A stretch of DNA of 12,798 bases from Erysipelotrichia bacterium (GTDB lineage: Bacteria; Bacillota_I; Bacilli_A; Erysipelotrichales; Erysipelotrichaceae). The stretch lies in assembly GCA_009916335.1 (NCBI GenBank), contig SAAR01000072.1, forward strand, positions 1 through 12,798, given 5' to 3'. Made by a program: the position numbers and the translations under genes. How positions within the stretch are numbered: position 1 is the stretch's first letter; every line of letters begins with the position of its first letter. This document shows, one piece after another, positions 1 through 7,392 of the stretch. The notes under the pieces are model-generated. The model saw only the letters and a program-made list of their open reading frames with translations, did no database searches and was not told the origin of the DNA.

Positions 1-722
1 GACACTTCCTCACTAAAATCTTGACGCAAATAAAAAGTATCACTCACAAATTCAAAAAAGGAATAACGATTTGTGTAAATGAATGTATATAGTGAAAAAG
101 CAATAATAATCGCAAAAATATTAGCCACAATCATTTTAATAGACAATTTTTGTAGTAAGCGATATTCATACTTCTTCTTCATTTTCTTCCATAAATTAAC
201 AATTCTTTCAGCTATTTTCCCTCGATACAGTAACAGAAAACAAACGCTGCCACATACTAGTGCAATCACGAAAGCAAAGGTGCGATAATATGTAAAGTAA
301 CGACGGAAAGTAGGATATGCTACAATCGTAATTTCTTTACCATCACTATTGATATTGAAATCTTGTGCATACTTTGTATTTTCTTCATACGGTCCTCTAC
401 CATACGCATAATAAAGATCACTTTCTTCATCATCGACAGAAAAATAAGAAATCGTTATTGTATAATCAACTAATTCATTTTCTAAGATTTCTTTAAAATG
501 ACTCATATTTTCATTGTTAAATTCATATTTATAAAATTGTTGTTCAATTGCTTTTTGTTTCACTTCAGATACACTAAAATCAACATAGTTATTTTCATGT
601 AATTGTGATAATACATCAAAACGATAGGCATAAACAGTAAAGAAAGTAAGAATCGCAACAAGTAAAGAAAGATACAAAAAAACGATATTTCTTTTCAATC
701 TCTTGCTTTTATGACTAGCCAA
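1..722 (-). CDS. Probable sensor histidine kinase, N-terminal sensor part only (runs off window)
   Basis: The reading frame is open from a TTG at 722 to the window edge: 240 codons, all N-terminal. It overlaps the last 8 bases of the response regulator gene, and AAAGGGG lies 7 bases upstream of the TTG, so translation is probably coupled. A later TTG at 698 is a weaker alternative start. Visible parts are a basic N-terminus, membrane segment 1 (about residues 14-32), an extracytoplasmic domain of about 115 residues, membrane segment 2 (about 149-167), a Lys/Arg-rich cytoplasmic stretch (about 168-196) and a third membrane segment (about 197-217). No H-box or ATPase motif lies inside the window. 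The kinase call therefore rests on the sensor-like topology and on the gene directly following an OmpR-family regulator. A third membrane segment is more than the usual two, so a second sensor module may follow. Confidence 0.7.
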   Translation of the reverse strand, partial: MASHKSKRLKRNIVFLYLSLLVAILTFFTVYAYRFDVLSQLHENNYVDFSVSEVKQKAIEQQFYKYEFNNENMSHFKEILENELVDYTITISYFSVDDEESDLYYAYGRGPYEENTKYAQDFNINSDGKEITIVAYPTFRRYFTYYRTFAFVIALVCGSVCFLLLYRGKIAERIVNLWKKMKKKYEYRLLQKLSIKMIVANIFAIIIAFSLYTFIYTNRYSFFEFVSDTFYLRQDFSEEV

Positions 723-1413
723 AACGATACCCCTTTCCCCAAATCGTTTTAATGTATTTTGGATTTTGTGCATCTTCCTCTATTTTTTTACGCAAGTTTC
801 TAATATGTACCATCACTGTATTATTCGCACTGTAATAATATGGTTCTGCCCATATTGTTTCATATAAATGCTGAGCAGAGAAGATTTGTCTAGGATGTTG
901 CATAAACAAAGATAGAATTTGATATTCAATATCGGTTAATTCTACTCGTTTTCCTTTCACATAAACAACTTCTTCACTAACATCTAATTCAATCTCTTTT
1001 CTACTTAAACGCTTTTGTGCTACTTCCTCTTGTTGTTCTTCTTTTCCTTCATATACATAGTATCTTCTAAGTAACGCTTTCACTCTCGCTGTTAATTCAT
1101 TATAGGAAAAAGGCTTTGCTAAATAATCATCGCCTCCACTAGAAAAACCTAATGTCTTATCACTATCTAAGCCCTTTGCACTTAAAAATAGGATAGGGAC
1201 ATTGCTCTTTTCACGAATCTTAACACAAGATTGATACCCATTCACCTTTGGCATCATTATATCTAAAATGATTAAATCTACCTGATCTGCTTTATTTAAA
1301 GCATCTTCTCCATCGACTGCTTCTATAATCTGATAGCCTTCACTACTAAGCAAGACATTGAGAACTTCTCTGATTTCATCATTATCATCTGCAATCAAAA
1401 TTGTTTGTGCCAT
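715..1413 (-). CDS. Two-component response regulator, OmpR/PhoB family
   Basis: This is a 232-residue DNA-binding response regulator of full length for the family. The receiver domain (about 1-118) has the acidic pair D9/D10, the phospho-acceptor D51 in LDIMMPK, S78 and the conserved K100 in KPF. A winged-helix DNA-binding domain (about 138-232) ends in the typical WGKGYRFG. A short Lys/Glu-rich linker joins the two. The start is ATG with AGGG 7 bases upstream. The 3' end overlaps the sensor gene by 8 bases, and the deacetylase gene lies 70 bases upstream in the same direction. It therefore may be transcribed both from the deacetylase promoter and from its own (perfect -10 at 1440-1445). Its likely targets are the phased repeats in the 2264-2368 divergent promoter region. 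The stimulus is unknown. The receiver and DNA-binding calls are secure; the targets are inference. Confidence 0.96.
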   Translation of the reverse strand: MAQTILIADDNDEIREVLNVLLSSEGYQIIEAVDGEDALNKADQVDLIILDIMMPKVNGYQSCVKIREKSNVPILFLSAKGLDSDKTLGFSSGGDDYLAKPFSYNELTARVKALLRRYYVYEGKEEQQEEVAQKRLSRKEIELDVSEEVVYVKGKRVELTDIEYQILSLFMQHPRQIFSAQHLYETIWAEPYYYSANNTVMVHIRNLRKKIEEDAQNPKYIKTIWGKGYRFG

Positions 1414-1439
1414 TGTATTTCCCTACTTTCTACATTTAA

Positions 1440-1445
1440 ATTATA
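1440..1445 (-). promoter_or_regulatory. Perfect -10 box (TATAAT) ahead of the response regulator
   Basis: A consensus TATAAT lies 26 bases upstream of the regulator's ATG, in the 70-base gap after the deacetylase gene. No good -35 stands 17 bases upstream, so this may be an activator-dependent or weak internal promoter. It would let the two-component genes be expressed separately from the deacetylase. Confidence 0.45.
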
Positions 1446-1483
1446 CATGAATATTCTTACTTTCCTATTGAAATTAAGATTTC

Positions 1484-2227
1484 TTACTCTTTATACCACT
1501 CATTATAAGACAGCCAATTCTCATAAGCAAACATATGCTTTAAATGTTTCATTACCTTTGCTTGTGAGGAATACAGCTTAGTAAGTTGTTTCTTCTTCGT
1601 TAATGATGGTGCAGATAATGGTGTTTGTAGCCATTGACTACTTCTCATTTTTTGCATATCTCGCTTTTTTACATACTTACCAAAATAGTACAGACGATCT
1701 AATTCATGATTTTCTTTTACTATATTAGTAACAATTTGACTTGTCATTATATGATGCTTATGTCCATATTCCCCTTCTGGATTATGCGTTACTATTTGCT
1801 TGAAAGGATACTTTTTTATCAAATAGGCTAAATCATTTTGTATCTTCTTTTTACTACTTTGCCAATCATCTCTTTTCCCGTTTGTCTTATCAGGATAAGC
1901 AAGTATCAACCCTTGTGAATGACTTGCTTTCATAATCTGTGTAAACTCTTTACTTCTTGTCTTATTATCTTGATTTGTCAGACATACCACTACATAATTG
2001 CCATTTATTAAATGATCAGCACCCCAAATCGTTTCATCATCTGGATGTGCCACCACCATTAAAGAATCATACACACGCTTATCTATATGTTGACTAAAAC
2101 TCACCATCTCTTTACTAACTTGTTGATCTTGTTTATTAGTTTCTTTCCCATAAGAAACAAAAAGAAGCGAAAAGACAAGTCCTAATACTAGTAATATCAT
2201 CAATAAATTTATCTTGTTTCTTCTCAT
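1484..2227 (-). CDS. Membrane-anchored PIG-L/LmbE family de-N-acetylase
   Basis: The 247-residue protein belongs to the PIG-L (LmbE-like) zinc-dependent family, which removes N-acetyl groups from GlcNAc-type sugars. The signature AHPDDE at 60-65 carries zinc ligands H61 and D64, with D63 the expected base. HNPEGEYGHKHH at 148-159 supplies the third histidine. A hydrophobic segment at about 8-26, preceded by RRNK, is a signal anchor, so the catalytic domain should be outside the cytoplasm; many PIG-L proteins are cytosolic. The start is ATG with GAGGTG 6 bases upstream. It is divergent from a surface-glycosylation operon and upstream of a two-component system in the same direction. I infer that it trims a sugar on a cell-surface polymer. 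The family assignment is firm, but the substrate is not known from sequence. Other members act on diacetylchitobiose, mycothiol precursors or antibiotics. Confidence 0.92.
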   Translation of the reverse strand: MRRNKINLLMILLVLGLVFSLLFVSYGKETNKQDQQVSKEMVSFSQHIDKRVYDSLMVVAHPDDETIWGADHLINGNYVVVCLTNQDNKTRSKEFTQIMKASHSQGLILAYPDKTNGKRDDWQSSKKKIQNDLAYLIKKYPFKQIVTHNPEGEYGHKHHIMTSQIVTNIVKENHELDRLYYFGKYVKKRDMQKMRSSQWLQTPLSAPSLTKKKQLTKLYSSQAKVMKHLKHMFAYENWLSYNEWYKE

Positions 2228-2248
2228 ATTATCACCTCAATCTTCCCT

Positions 2249-2302
2249 ATCATATCATTTGTTTCTTAAAATAAGTGTTAAGTATTTCTTAATCATTCTT
2301 AA
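2249..2302 (-). promoter_or_regulatory. Deacetylase promoter with four phased direct repeats (PhoP/OmpR-type box)
   Basis: On the minus strand, TATGAT (2249-2254) is the likely -10 of the deacetylase gene, with a poor -35. Upstream lie four hexamers reading TTAAGA, TTAAGA, TTAACA and TTAAGA, at 2297-2302, 2287-2292, 2276-2281 and 2264-2269. Successive starts are 10, 11 and 12 bases apart, so all face one side of the helix. Relative to the expected transcript start they cover roughly -22 to -60, as in Pho-box promoters bound by dimers of PhoP-type regulators (TTAACA-like repeats). The neighbouring response regulator is the natural candidate to bind here. Confidence 0.6.
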
Positions 2303-2340
2303 GATTTTTACAAAGAAAGAAAATAAAAAATTAATGTTTA

Positions 2341-2384
2341 TTTAGATGTTCTTTAGGTAGATTTTAAGATTTATCTGCAATAAT
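2341..2384 (+). promoter_or_regulatory. Promoter of the glycosylation operon with phased repeats
   Basis: TTTAG (2341), TTTAG (2352) and TTTAAG (2363) recur exactly 11 bases apart on the plus strand. They are followed by TGCAATAAT, an extended -10-like element with its hexamer at 2379-2384. There is no good -35. This mirrors the repeat set on the other strand and suggests the same regulator activates both arms. Confidence 0.45.
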
Positions 2385-2403
2385 AAGCACAAGGAGGAAT
2401 GGT

Positions 2404-4878
2404 ATGAAGAAAAAAGATTACTTGTTATTAATGACATTAGCAATACTCCCTATTCTACTTGTCCTAATCCTTGTCCCTACGCAAAGCTGTTTTGCACATG
2501 AAGTAGATTGGCTTTCCCAACACTCGACAATCCCTGATTACTTTCGTCAGCTATTTTATCAAAGTAAAGATTTATTCCCTGATTACGCCGCTCATTTACA
2601 AGGTGGAATCAACATTTATGCCCTTTCCTACTATGGATTATTTCGCCCTGATGTATTAATTTCCTACTTACTTCCGATGGTATCCATGGAAACAATCATC
2701 ATCACTTATATGATTCTAATGATGTCTTTTGCAAGTTGTTTATGTTTTATCTGGTTAAAAAGAAAAGGATATACTTCCTCACTATGCATGTTTGTATCTA
2801 TTTTGTTAATTTGTTCAAGTATGTTCTTTCAATCCCATAAACAAATTATGTTTGTCAATTATTTACCCTTTTTATTCATGGCACTTTTAGCCATTGATAA
2901 GTATTTAATAAAACATAAGACAATATGGTTAAGCATTGCTATTTTCTTAATTATTTTGCATAGTTATTTCTTTAGTATTGCAGCCATTATCATCTGCATA
3001 CTCTACTATTTTTACATGCTTAGCAAACAAGAAAAATTAAGCCTACACACATTCATTAAAAAAGATACGTTACGCTTTTTATATGCCATTATGTTAGCGA
3101 TTTTATTAGCAGCGATTTTATTATTACCAACAGCACTTGTGATCTTAGAAAATACAAAAAGTGTCGCAAATACTACCTTATCCGATGTATTAACCATGTC
3201 CTTAGATCTTGATGGCTTATTATATGATCCTTATGGTTGTGGACTTACGATGATTGCATGGATAAGTATTAGTTTAGGCTTATACAGTAAACAAACAAGA
3301 AACTTATCTATCCTTTTGATTGTTTCCTTTGTATTCCCCTTAATTGCCTATTTATTAAACGGTACACTATATGCACGTTCTAAAATATTAATCGTTTATT
3401 TACCACTTGTCTTATTGCTCATTTGTGATGTATTACAGCAGCTAAAACATAAGCAAATCAAAATAAAGCCAAGTCTATTATTTCTAGTTATTATACCGAT
3501 TCTTTTTTATACAGGAAATAAATTAATCATGTTAAGTGATGCAATCTTTACCCTACTCATCTTGTGGATATATCAAAATAAAACAAAGATGCACTTATTA
3601 TTTGGAAATTTGCTTTATCCCTTATTATGTGTTGCCCTAATCAATTCGCCAAGTGAATTTTTAACACATGAAAGTTATGTAAAAGCAACAAGCAAAGAAA
3701 AACAAACATTAATTGAACAATACCAAAAACAAGGGAAGGGAAGAAGTGATGATCTAAGTTCTCCCTTAGCGAATAGCAATCGTTTATATTCTTTGCATGA
3801 ATACAAAACAACTGCTTATACATCTACATATCTTTCTTTATACAATACGTTTTATTATGACATAATGAAAAATCCGATCAGTATTGTGAATCGTGTTGCC
3901 ATGCTTGCCAATAACAATATCTTTTTTCAAGGTTTCATGGGTGTAGACACCATTTATACAAATAAAAAGGTACCTATTGGATATGAAGTAAAAAAACAAA
4001 ACAAACAAATCAAGATTGCAGAAAATAAAAATGTCTTACCTCTTGGCTATGCAACCAGTGATTTAATAAGCGATGAAACATTTGATCAATTGACTTATCC
4101 TTATACGTTGGATACATTATATAATAATGCGATTGTCAAACAAGGAGATCATCACTATCAAAGTCAGATGAAACCTGTTCAATTAGAGTATCAAGTAGTA
4201 AAGAAAACAAAACAGTTAGAATATGAAACAAAAGAAAATCGTGTTCGTATTCACGCTAAACAAGATAGTCAATTATCTTTAGACATCAATCAAGATTTAA
4301 CAAACCAAATCATCTTAATCAGTTTTGATGTTAATGATGTAGAAAATGCCAAACAAAGTGATACCGCCATTACAATCAATCAAGTGCGTAATAAATTATC
4401 CAGAGAAAGTGCTCCTTATCCAAATGGAAATACTCGTTTTACTTATATCTTATCAAGTAATGAAGCCATTAAGACGCTCAATATAAAGTTTACTAAAGGA
4501 ACCTATACATTAGACAATATCGCTGTCTATACTTTAGATTATGATGTGATAAAAGAAAGAGTAAAACAAGTAGAGCCACTTATACAAGAAAAAACAACAG
4601 GAAAAGAAGTGATGAAAGGACATATCCATGTCAAAAAAGATGGTTATTTCATTACCTCTCTACCCTACCAAAAAGGATACAGCGTATGGATCGATGGAAA
4701 AGAAGTCGAGGCAGAAATCGTCAATAAAGCCTTTCTAGGTGTTCCTATTAGTGCAGGCAAGCATACCATTACCATTGCATTTCATGCCCCTGCCAAACGT
4801 TTAGGAACAGGCTTAAGTATGATTGCTCTTATTTTATTACTATGCAATGGATATATAGAAAGAAGGAAAAAACAATGA
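2404..4878 (+). CDS. YfhO family polytopic membrane glycosyltransferase-like protein
   Basis: The 824-residue integral membrane protein is close to the usual length of YfhO (about 860). It begins with a membrane segment (about 7-26), then an extracytoplasmic loop with acidic residues in DWLSQH (35-40) and DYFR (45-48), typical of YfhO/GT-C proteins. About a dozen hydrophobic helices run to about residue 400. A large extracytoplasmic domain (about 420-795) ends in the family pattern of a GYSVWIDGKEV strand, FLGVPISAGKH and a last membrane helix at about 799-815. YfhO proteins are thought to move a sugar from undecaprenyl phosphate onto an acceptor such as lipoteichoic acid outside the cell. 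The start is ATG with AAGGAGGA just upstream. The stop overlaps the next start (ATGA), so this is the first gene of a three-gene operon. The acceptor and the sugar cannot be read from the sequence. Confidence 0.9.
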   Translation: MKKKDYLLLMTLAILPILLVLILVPTQSCFAHEVDWLSQHSTIPDYFRQLFYQSKDLFPDYAAHLQGGINIYALSYYGLFRPDVLISYLLPMVSMETIIITYMILMMSFASCLCFIWLKRKGYTSSLCMFVSILLICSSMFFQSHKQIMFVNYLPFLFMALLAIDKYLIKHKTIWLSIAIFLIILHSYFFSIAAIIICILYYFYMLSKQEKLSLHTFIKKDTLRFLYAIMLAILLAAILLLPTALVILENTKSVANTTLSDVLTMSLDLDGLLYDPYGCGLTMIAWISISLGLYSKQTRNLSILLIVSFVFPLIAYLLNGTLYARSKILIVYLPLVLLLICDVLQQLKHKQIKIKPSLLFLVIIPILFYTGNKLIMLSDAIFTLLILWIYQNKTKMHLLFGNLLYPLLCVALINSPSEFLTHESYVKATSKEKQTLIEQYQKQGKGRSDDLSSPLANSNRLYSLHEYKTTAYTSTYLSLYNTFYYDIMKNPISIVNRVAMLANNNIFFQGFMGVDTIYTNKKVPIGYEVKKQNKQIKIAENKNVLPLGYATSDLISDETFDQLTYPYTLDTLYNNAIVKQGDHHYQSQMKPVQLEYQVVKKTKQLEYETKENRVRIHAKQDSQLSLDINQDLTNQIILISFDVNDVENAKQSDTAITINQVRNKLSRESAPYPNGNTRFTYILSSNEAIKTLNIKFTKGTYTLDNIAVYTLDYDVIKERVKQVEPLIQEKTTGKEVMKGHIHVKKDGYFITSLPYQKGYSVWIDGKEVEAEIVNKAFLGVPISAGKHTITIAFHAPAKRLGTGLSMIALILLLCNGYIERRKKQ

Positions 4879-5276
4879 AACAAAACGAAATAAAACAATT
4901 CATTCGCTATATCATTGTCGGTGGATTGACTACACTTATTAATTATATCGCCTATTATATACTGATTAATGCTCATCAAGGCTATTTACTAGCGAATACA
5001 ATGGCATGGTTATTAGCTGTGATATTTGCCTTTTATAGTAATCGTAAACTAGTATTTCAAAGTAAACAAAACGCAAAGCAAGAAGCCTTTTCTTTCTTTC
5101 TATTACGTTTAGCAACCTTACTCATTGAAAATATATTACTTTATATACTCATTCAACAATTCACTGTCCATGTTTATCTTGCTAAAATCATTGTTAGCTT
5201 TGTTACTATCGTCGCTAATTATGGTTTATGTAAATTTAAGATATTTAATCAGAAAGAAGGTGTTATTTATGAATAA
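4875..5276 (+). CDS. GtrA-like family flippase
   Basis: The product is 133 residues with four membrane segments (about 8-30, 36-58, 75-95 and 101-122), the standard GtrA/GtcA/PF04138 layout. Recognisable motifs are FIRYIIVGG near the N-terminus, YSNRKLVF after helix 2 and NYGLCKFKIF at the end. GtrA-type proteins are believed to flip undecaprenyl-phosphate-linked monosaccharide across the membrane. I place the start at the ATG overlapping the YfhO stop (4-base ATGA), with AAGGA upstream. An in-frame ATG at 4842 would add 11 residues, is buried in the previous gene and has no better ribosome site. The gene's end overlaps the glycosyltransferase start by 8 bases, so the three products are probably made in step. 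Confidence 0.93.
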   Translation: MKQNEIKQFIRYIIVGGLTTLINYIAYYILINAHQGYLLANTMAWLLAVIFAFYSNRKLVFQSKQNAKQEAFSFFLLRLATLLIENILLYILIQQFTVHVYLAKIIVSFVTIVANYGLCKFKIFNQKEGVIYE

Positions 5277-6216
5277 AATAAGTGTGATTGTTCCTTGTTA
5301 TAATGAGGAGGAAGTACTTCCTTTATTTCATCAGGAAACAAGCAAACAATTAAAAAGTATTGCTAATATTGACTATGAATTTATCTTTATTAATGATGGT
5401 AGTCAAGATCATACGATTGATATTCTTAAACTATTAGCGAAACAAGATTCGCATTGCATCTATTATTCATTTTCAAGAAACTTTGGGAAAGAGGCTGCTA
5501 TGTTTGCTGGTTTACAACACGCTAGTGGTAATTATTGTGTCATTATGGACGCTGATTTACAACACCCACCAACGCTATTAAAACCAATGTATGAAGCATT
5601 AAGCAAAGATGGATATGATTGTTGTGCAGGAAAAAGAGTCGATCGTGAAGGAGAAAACAAGTTAAGGAATCTATTATCAAAAACTTTTTATAAAGTCATA
5701 CAGAAAATGTGTAAACTAGATATGAGTGATGGTGCTGGTGATTTTAGAATGATGAATCGCCAGATGGTAGATGCCATCTTAGAATTAAAAGAATACAATC
5801 GTTATATGAAAGGATTATTCTCTTTTGTTGGTTTCGATACAAAATGGATTGAATTTCATAATGTAGAAAGAGTTGCTGGAGAAACAAAATGGAGTTTTAG
5901 AAGTCTATTTTCCTATGCCTTTGAAGGAATCTTCTCCTTCTCTAATGCCCCTATTACCATTGCTGGTGTCATTGGCGTAATTCTTTTATGTATTTCCTTT
6001 ATCTTAGGAATTACATTGTGCATTCAAGGTTTATTTTTACATTATTCTATTAATGGCTTTGCGGGCATCATAACACTCATTTTATTTTTAAGTGGCTTAC
6101 AGATGTTATTTGTTTCTTTATTAGGTCAATACACCTCTAAAGGTTATATGGAAAGCAAAGGTAGACCTATCTATATCATTAAAGAAACAAACAAAAATTG
6201 TCATAGTCATATTTAA
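5269..6216 (+). CDS. DPM1/GtrB-like family 2 glycosyltransferase (polyprenyl-phosphate sugar synthase)
   Basis: The protein is 315 residues with a GT-A fold glycosyltransferase domain followed by two membrane helices. Motifs are PCYNEEE (9-15), INDGSQD (41-47), SRNFGKEAA (69-77) and the metal-binding DAD (94-96) within DADLQHPP. Two C-terminal membrane segments (about 225-255 and 265-290) precede a GQYTSKGYMESKGRP tail, characteristic of GtrB, CsbB and related enzymes. These load a sugar from a nucleotide donor onto undecaprenyl phosphate on the cytoplasmic face. The ATG at 5269 has AGAAGG upstream and begins right at the conserved NKISVIVPCYNEE. Upstream in-frame codons back to 5125 lie wholly inside the flippase gene and do not look like this family. 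With the two preceding genes it forms the CsbB/GtcA/YfhO-type three-component system. The donor sugar is unknown (GlcNAc or glucose by analogy). Confidence 0.95.
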   Translation: MNKISVIVPCYNEEEVLPLFHQETSKQLKSIANIDYEFIFINDGSQDHTIDILKLLAKQDSHCIYYSFSRNFGKEAAMFAGLQHASGNYCVIMDADLQHPPTLLKPMYEALSKDGYDCCAGKRVDREGENKLRNLLSKTFYKVIQKMCKLDMSDGAGDFRMMNRQMVDAILELKEYNRYMKGLFSFVGFDTKWIEFHNVERVAGETKWSFRSLFSYAFEGIFSFSNAPITIAGVIGVILLCISFILGITLCIQGLFLHYSINGFAGIITLILFLSGLQMLFVSLLGQYTSKGYMESKGRPIYIIKETNKNCHSHI

Positions 6217-6221
6217 TGTTC

Positions 6222-6253
6222 AATGAAAGCAACATAGGATTGTTGCTTTCATT
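6222..6253 (+). terminator. Perfect 13-bp hairpin after the glycosyltransferase gene (no U-tract)
   Basis: AATGAAAGCAACA (6222-6234) pairs perfectly with 6241-6253 around a 6-base loop, starting 6 bases after the stop codon. Neither side carries a run of T, so it may be a transcript-end stabiliser or a weak terminator rather than a standard intrinsic terminator. Confidence 0.45.
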
Positions 6254-6293
6254 ATGTTAACCTTAAAAAAGCAAGAAAAGATAAAGAAACTGC

Positions 6294-6322
6294 TTGCAAT
6301 TTCATTAAGATTTTGTTATTAT
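6294..6322 (+). promoter_or_regulatory. tRNA-Arg promoter
   Basis: TTGCAA (-35, 6294-6299) and TATTAT (-10, 6317-6322) are 17 bases apart. The expected start is about 6 bases ahead of the tRNA's first base, as usual for strong tRNA promoters. An overlapping TATGAT at 6320-6325 has a poorer spacing of 20. Confidence 0.7.
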
Positions 6323-6334
6323 GATTTAGCAGTT

Positions 6335-6411
6335 GTCTACGTAGCTCAGCTGGATAGAGCACACGCCTTCTAAGCGTGCGGTCACAGGTTCGAATCCTGT
6401 CGTGGACGCCA
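6335..6411 (+). tRNA. tRNA-Arg (anticodon TCT)
   Basis: A complete 77-base cloverleaf is visible. The acceptor stem GTCTACG pairs with CGTGGAC (one G-U pair). The D arm is GCTCAGCTGGATAGAGC. The anticodon arm is CACGC-CTTCTAA-GCGTG with anticodon TCT, decoding AGA. The T arm is CAGG-TTCGAAT-CCTG, and the CCA end is encoded. It is a single-gene unit with its own promoter and terminator. AGA is a common arginine codon in the neighbouring A/T-rich genes, which fits a native tRNA. A damaged copy of its 3' end lies about 1.1 kb downstream (7473-7497), which suggests it served as an integration site. Confidence 0.98.
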
Positions 6412-6421
6412 TTATGCAGAT

Positions 6422-6446
6422 AAGCCTTTAAACAAAGGCTTTTTTT
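6422..6446 (+). terminator. Intrinsic terminator of the tRNA-Arg gene
   Basis: AAGCCTTT (6422-6429), loop AAAC and AAAGGCTT (6434-6441) form an 8-bp stem that runs straight into a T-tract, 10 bases after the tRNA. Confidence 0.9.
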
Positions 6447-6526
6447 ATACCCAATATGCTAAATATTTCAAAAATATTCCAAATTTTTTATATTTCTACT
6501 AGCTTTGTTATTTGTTATCGCCATCT

Positions 6527-6715
6527 CTATTTCTTTATATCACCATAAATTTCTTGGATACGATTCCCTTCATTATCTAAAATCAGAATCCAGCAAGTAT
6601 CAGCTAGCACTTCATCGATAACTTCCCCATCTTTCATAAATGATATAACAATTTTTTGAGCATTAGGAAATAACTTTTTTGTTTCTTCGTCTGCTATGAA
6701 TTCCTTCTTATCCAT
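6527..6715 (-). CDS. Small hypothetical protein (62 residues), possible immunity partner of the upstream broken toxin gene
   Basis: I do not recognise a family. The product is a soluble, mixed-charge protein of 62 residues with no signal peptide or membrane segment. A run of alternating hydrophobic residues in the middle (IVISFMKDGEVIDEV, about 22-36) looks like a beta hairpin. I chose the ATG at 6715, 8 bases after a clear GGAG (6724-6727). An in-frame GTG at 6724 would start inside that ribosome site. The gene overlaps the last 22 bases of the broken metalloprotease-like gene in another frame, an arrangement typical of translationally coupled toxin and immunity genes. Unlike its neighbour it is intact, as expected if an immunity gene outlives its toxin. 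The function is inference from position only. The 77 bases beyond its stop towards the tRNA terminator hold nothing I recognise. Confidence 0.6.
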   Translation of the reverse strand: MDKKEFIADEETKKLFPNAQKIVISFMKDGEVIDEVLADTCWILILDNEGNRIQEIYGDIKK

Positions 6716-7392
6716 CTGAGCCACTCCTTTATAATTTTATATCTTCCTAGAAACATATTTTTGAAATTTACACTATCTAAATTATACAACTTAATTGATT
6801 CGGCTACATCTTCTTGATTATTGAATCCGCCATATTTTGTAACATTTTTAAGATTCGAATATTTTTCATCATATCTCATTGCTTTTATATAGTCTATGCT
6901 TTCACTAATATTTATTCCTGTGATTTTGAAATATTCATCTACTAAAATATGGCTACTTTCATGGTACAAAATTTCTTTATTTTTTGATTACTTCTATTGC
7001 TTTAAGAAGAAAAAAAGTTATTTTTCTATCACCACTTATAGCAGCAGAAATAAAATCAATTTTCATTAACTTAGAAAATAATCATCTTGAGGATTTTGAT
7101 AATTGACAATCTCTATTTCATAAATGCTATCCGTTAGGTAATTGATATTCTTTAGCAACCCTTTTCATACTATCATCAACTTCGTATTTTTCATTTGTAA
7201 ATATATGCTCAACCTCATTATAAGATATTTCTTTTTTTCTTGATATTTTTTATTTTGAGATAGTACGTTTAAGCCATCATCAATAATCGCTGATTTTGTT
7301 TTCTTAACTTCATCTGCTATCCCTTCGCTCCACACACCATCAATATATACTTTTTCCTTGATAATTAAACACGTTTCACTACAAGCACCATA
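6694..7392 (-). pseudogene. Broken zinc-metalloprotease (HExxH) gene, probably a toxin C-terminal domain
   Basis: Reading the minus strand across frames gives about 230 residues of coherent protein interrupted by four frame changes: near 7232-7238 (a 7-base homopolymer), 7128-7137, 7074-7082 and 6980-6986. An in-frame TAA at 7393-7395 closes the readable part. The last segment is open from about 6987 to the stop at 6694. It contains EILYHESSHILVDEY, an HExxH zinc site, and about 50 residues later NQEDVAESI, whose glutamate fits the third zinc ligand. HExxH with a downstream E-x-x-AE is seen in anthrax-lethal-factor-like and other toxin metallopeptidase domains. No plausible N-terminus or secretion domain is present. 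Four breaks in about 260 bases argue for decay rather than read errors, since nearby genes are unbroken. The overlapping 62-residue ORF supports a former toxin/immunity pair. Confidence 0.7.

Noticed and set aside
79..288. Open frame on the plus strand (69 codons)
   Set aside because: It lies antisense to the sensor gene, whose frame has clear membrane topology. There is no ribosome site, and the residues reflect reverse-complemented membrane helices.
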